From UBA961 sp014191195 (GTDB taxonomy: Bacteria; Bacteroidota; Ignavibacteria; Kapaibacteriales; UBA961), in NCBI GenBank assembly GCA_964204605.1, contig OZ123195.1, positions 1,302,001-1,366,000 of the forward strand: DNA of 64,000 nucleotides. The letters are read 5' to 3'. Under the pieces are notes generated by a model, which did not search any database, had not been told where the DNA came from, and worked only from the letters and a program-made list of their open reading frames with translations. A program made the position numbers and the translations under genes. Of the stretch, positions 62,868 to 64,000 are shown piece after piece (the stretch's first letter is position 1; each line of letters starts with the position of its first letter).

Positions 62868-63755
62868 ATGAAAATGATGTTCAAATGGGTGATTTTGTTA
62901 GGGCTAGCATATACTATCATGGGCTGTGAAGGCACAACATATCCTTCAATTAATATGCCTTCAAAACCTAGTAATTTAATGGCAACTTCTATTAATCAGA
63001 ATTCTGTAAGAATCAAGTGGACACCTCCAAAGAGTACTGTCATTGGTTATACAATTTCTTTATTAGATCCAATGCTAAGCATTATTAGAACAGAACAGAT
63101 TGGAAATGACTCGGTATATCAATTTAATGATTTAAACGAGGGTATTGTTTTTACATTTAGAGTTCAAGCAAGATCGGCAGACACAGTAAGTAATCCAATT
63201 GACATTAAATGGGCTGCAGCTAGAAGAGTTGAAGGGACATTATATTTTAATGAATCACTTAGTTGTGGATATAACTTTCTAAATGGCTCTACTTTATCTA
63301 TACAAAATGCATCCCAGTGGGATATATGTTTAGTCGTAGATTCTTCTGTTAATCCAATTTCTTATTCTCTTTCAACCCCAGGGGCAAGTTCATTTGTAGA
63401 TAATGATGGAACAATTATTAGGGGCATCCAAGCGGGTATCTCGGCCAGAAAAACATATATTTTTAACTTTGTCAACAATCCTTTTGTGTATGAAAATATT
63501 GATAGTTTAAGTCAGATTTTTGATACTTCTCCCATCGGGACTGCATTAAACCCTTTGGAAAACTTAGCTTCTGATATTCAAGAAAAAAACAAAGGATTTA
63601 TCTTATTATTAAAAACTGCTTCTATAAACTATGTTAAGATGTTTGTAAAAGCAAAGAATGGATCGGTTATTCAAAAAGATAATAAAGGGGTATTTATTCA
63701 ATTTGAAGCGTCGGTTCAAAGCGTTCCGGATATTGCTTTTGCCAAAAGATATTAA
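62868..63755 (+). CDS. Fibronectin type III-domain lipoprotein
   Basis: The 295-residue protein has a lipoprotein signal (WVILLGLAYTIMGC) and then a fibronectin type III domain at residues ~32-120 (SKPSNLMATSINQNSVRIKW, DLNEGIVFTFRVQARSADTV). The C-terminal ~170 residues are beta-rich and unrecognised (LSIQNASQWDICLVVDSS). It is probably an outer-membrane surface protein with a binding role. It is convergent with the methyltransferase gene and overlaps it by four bases. Confidence 0.82.
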   Translation: MKMMFKWVILLGLAYTIMGCEGTTYPSINMPSKPSNLMATSINQNSVRIKWTPPKSTVIGYTISLLDPMLSIIRTEQIGNDSVYQFNDLNEGIVFTFRVQARSADTVSNPIDIKWAAARRVEGTLYFNESLSCGYNFLNGSTLSIQNASQWDICLVVDSSVNPISYSLSTPGASSFVDNDGTIIRGIQAGISARKTYIFNFVNNPFVYENIDSLSQIFDTSPIGTALNPLENLASDIQEKNKGFILLLKTASINYVKMFVKAKNGSVIQKDNKGVFIQFEASVQSVPDIAFAKRY

Positions 63756-64000
63756 TGTTTTACTAATCTTGCAGCAAATGCTCCGTCTGTAGCACAAGTT
63801 CCAGGTATTGTTTTCATATACCCATCAGAACAAACCTCTGATGGTAAATACTTATCTGCATCATCAAGATAGAATTCAGGATGCTGTTCAAGAAACCATT
63901 CGATATTCTCTTGATTTTCTTTTGGTTCTATAGTACAAGTAGAGTAGACTAATACTCCTCCAGGCTTAACAAGAGTTGCAGCATGATTCAAGATTTCTCT
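63752..64000 (-). CDS. RsmB/NOL1-type rRNA cytosine-C5 methyltransferase, C-terminal part (runs off window end)
   Basis: The last ~82 codons of a SAM-dependent m5C methyltransferase. The frame reads through a TTG near 63991 to the window edge (REILNHAATLVKPGGVLVYS), so the start is outside. The catalytic Cys motif STCTIEPKENQENIEWFLE and the terminal GAFAARLVKH are typical of RsmB/Nop2/Sun proteins. It consumes SAM, but no link to the SAM genes nearby is implied. Confidence 0.88.
   Translation of the reverse strand, partial: REILNHAATLVKPGGVLVYSTCTIEPKENQENIEWFLEQHPEFYLDDADKYLPSEVCSDGYMKTIPGTCATDGAFAARLVKH

Overview
The window is AT-rich chromosomal DNA from a bacterium of the Bacteroidota/Chlorobiota (FCB) group. 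Evidence for this placement: several secreted proteins end in type IX secretion (T9SS) type A sorting domains; there is a TonB-dependent receptor with an N-terminal carboxypeptidase-regulatory-like domain; there is a FISUMP-domain lipoprotein; and both tRNA genes are preceded by Bacteroidota-type promoters (TTTG, 19-20 bp, TAnnTTTG). I cannot place it to genus. I saw no insertion sequence, prophage, integrase or CRISPR array, so this looks like ordinary core chromosome with some lineage-specific secreted proteins.

Layout. 1-9.5 kb: start of a PhoD-like phosphatase, a YjbR-GNAT fusion, an RqcH-type NFACT protein, an amino-acid permease overlapping a Rieske protein, a SulP-STAS-carbonic anhydrase fusion, and clpC broken by a one-base frameshift. 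9.8-13.9 kb: a phosphodiesterase, a SemiSWEET sugar transporter and a secreted GH31 alpha-glucosidase. 13.9-21.9 kb (minus strand): a sugar ABC permease, kbl, folK, folB, two lipoproteins, a large T9SS cargo and a small membrane protein. 21.9-24.7 kb: cutA, radC, rfbC, tRNA-Phe and a FISUMP lipoprotein. 24.8-34.8 kb (minus): secreted proteins, including a 1773-residue multidomain T9SS cargo, a cargo remnant, a beta-helix protein with a damaged C-terminus, and two glycosyltransferases. 35.3-38 kb: TonB receptor.

38-41.5 kb is the most unusual stretch. A transglutaminase-like gene appears to have lost the start codon for its signal peptide. It is followed by a compact SAM-clan riboswitch that precedes an unrecognised 215-residue protein and a second, divergent S-adenosylmethionine synthetase. 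The riboswitch's P1 stem contains the probable ribosome-binding site, so translational control by SAM is inferred.

41.5-57.3 kb: a TPR-LuxR regulator, a secreted nuclease, an M1 aminopeptidase (T9SS), a two-domain acyltransferase resembling OlsF, a peroxiredoxin, a TlpA-like thioredoxin, dihydrolipoyl dehydrogenase, a Dna2-like nuclease-helicase, a YggS protein, a lytic transglycosylase, tRNA-Glu and tRNA 2-selenouridine synthase. 57.4-62.7 kb (minus): a tightly packed run of leucine dehydrogenase, nusB, a sugar nucleotidyltransferase, metK and ahcY. metK makes SAM and ahcY removes the S-adenosylhomocysteine left after methyl transfer. The window ends with a fibronectin-III lipoprotein and the 3' end of an rRNA cytosine methyltransferase gene.

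Three apparent lesions (clpC frameshift, transglutaminase start, beta-helix C-terminus) plus a T9SS remnant suggest gene decay or sequence errors in the assembly. Read data would tell which.
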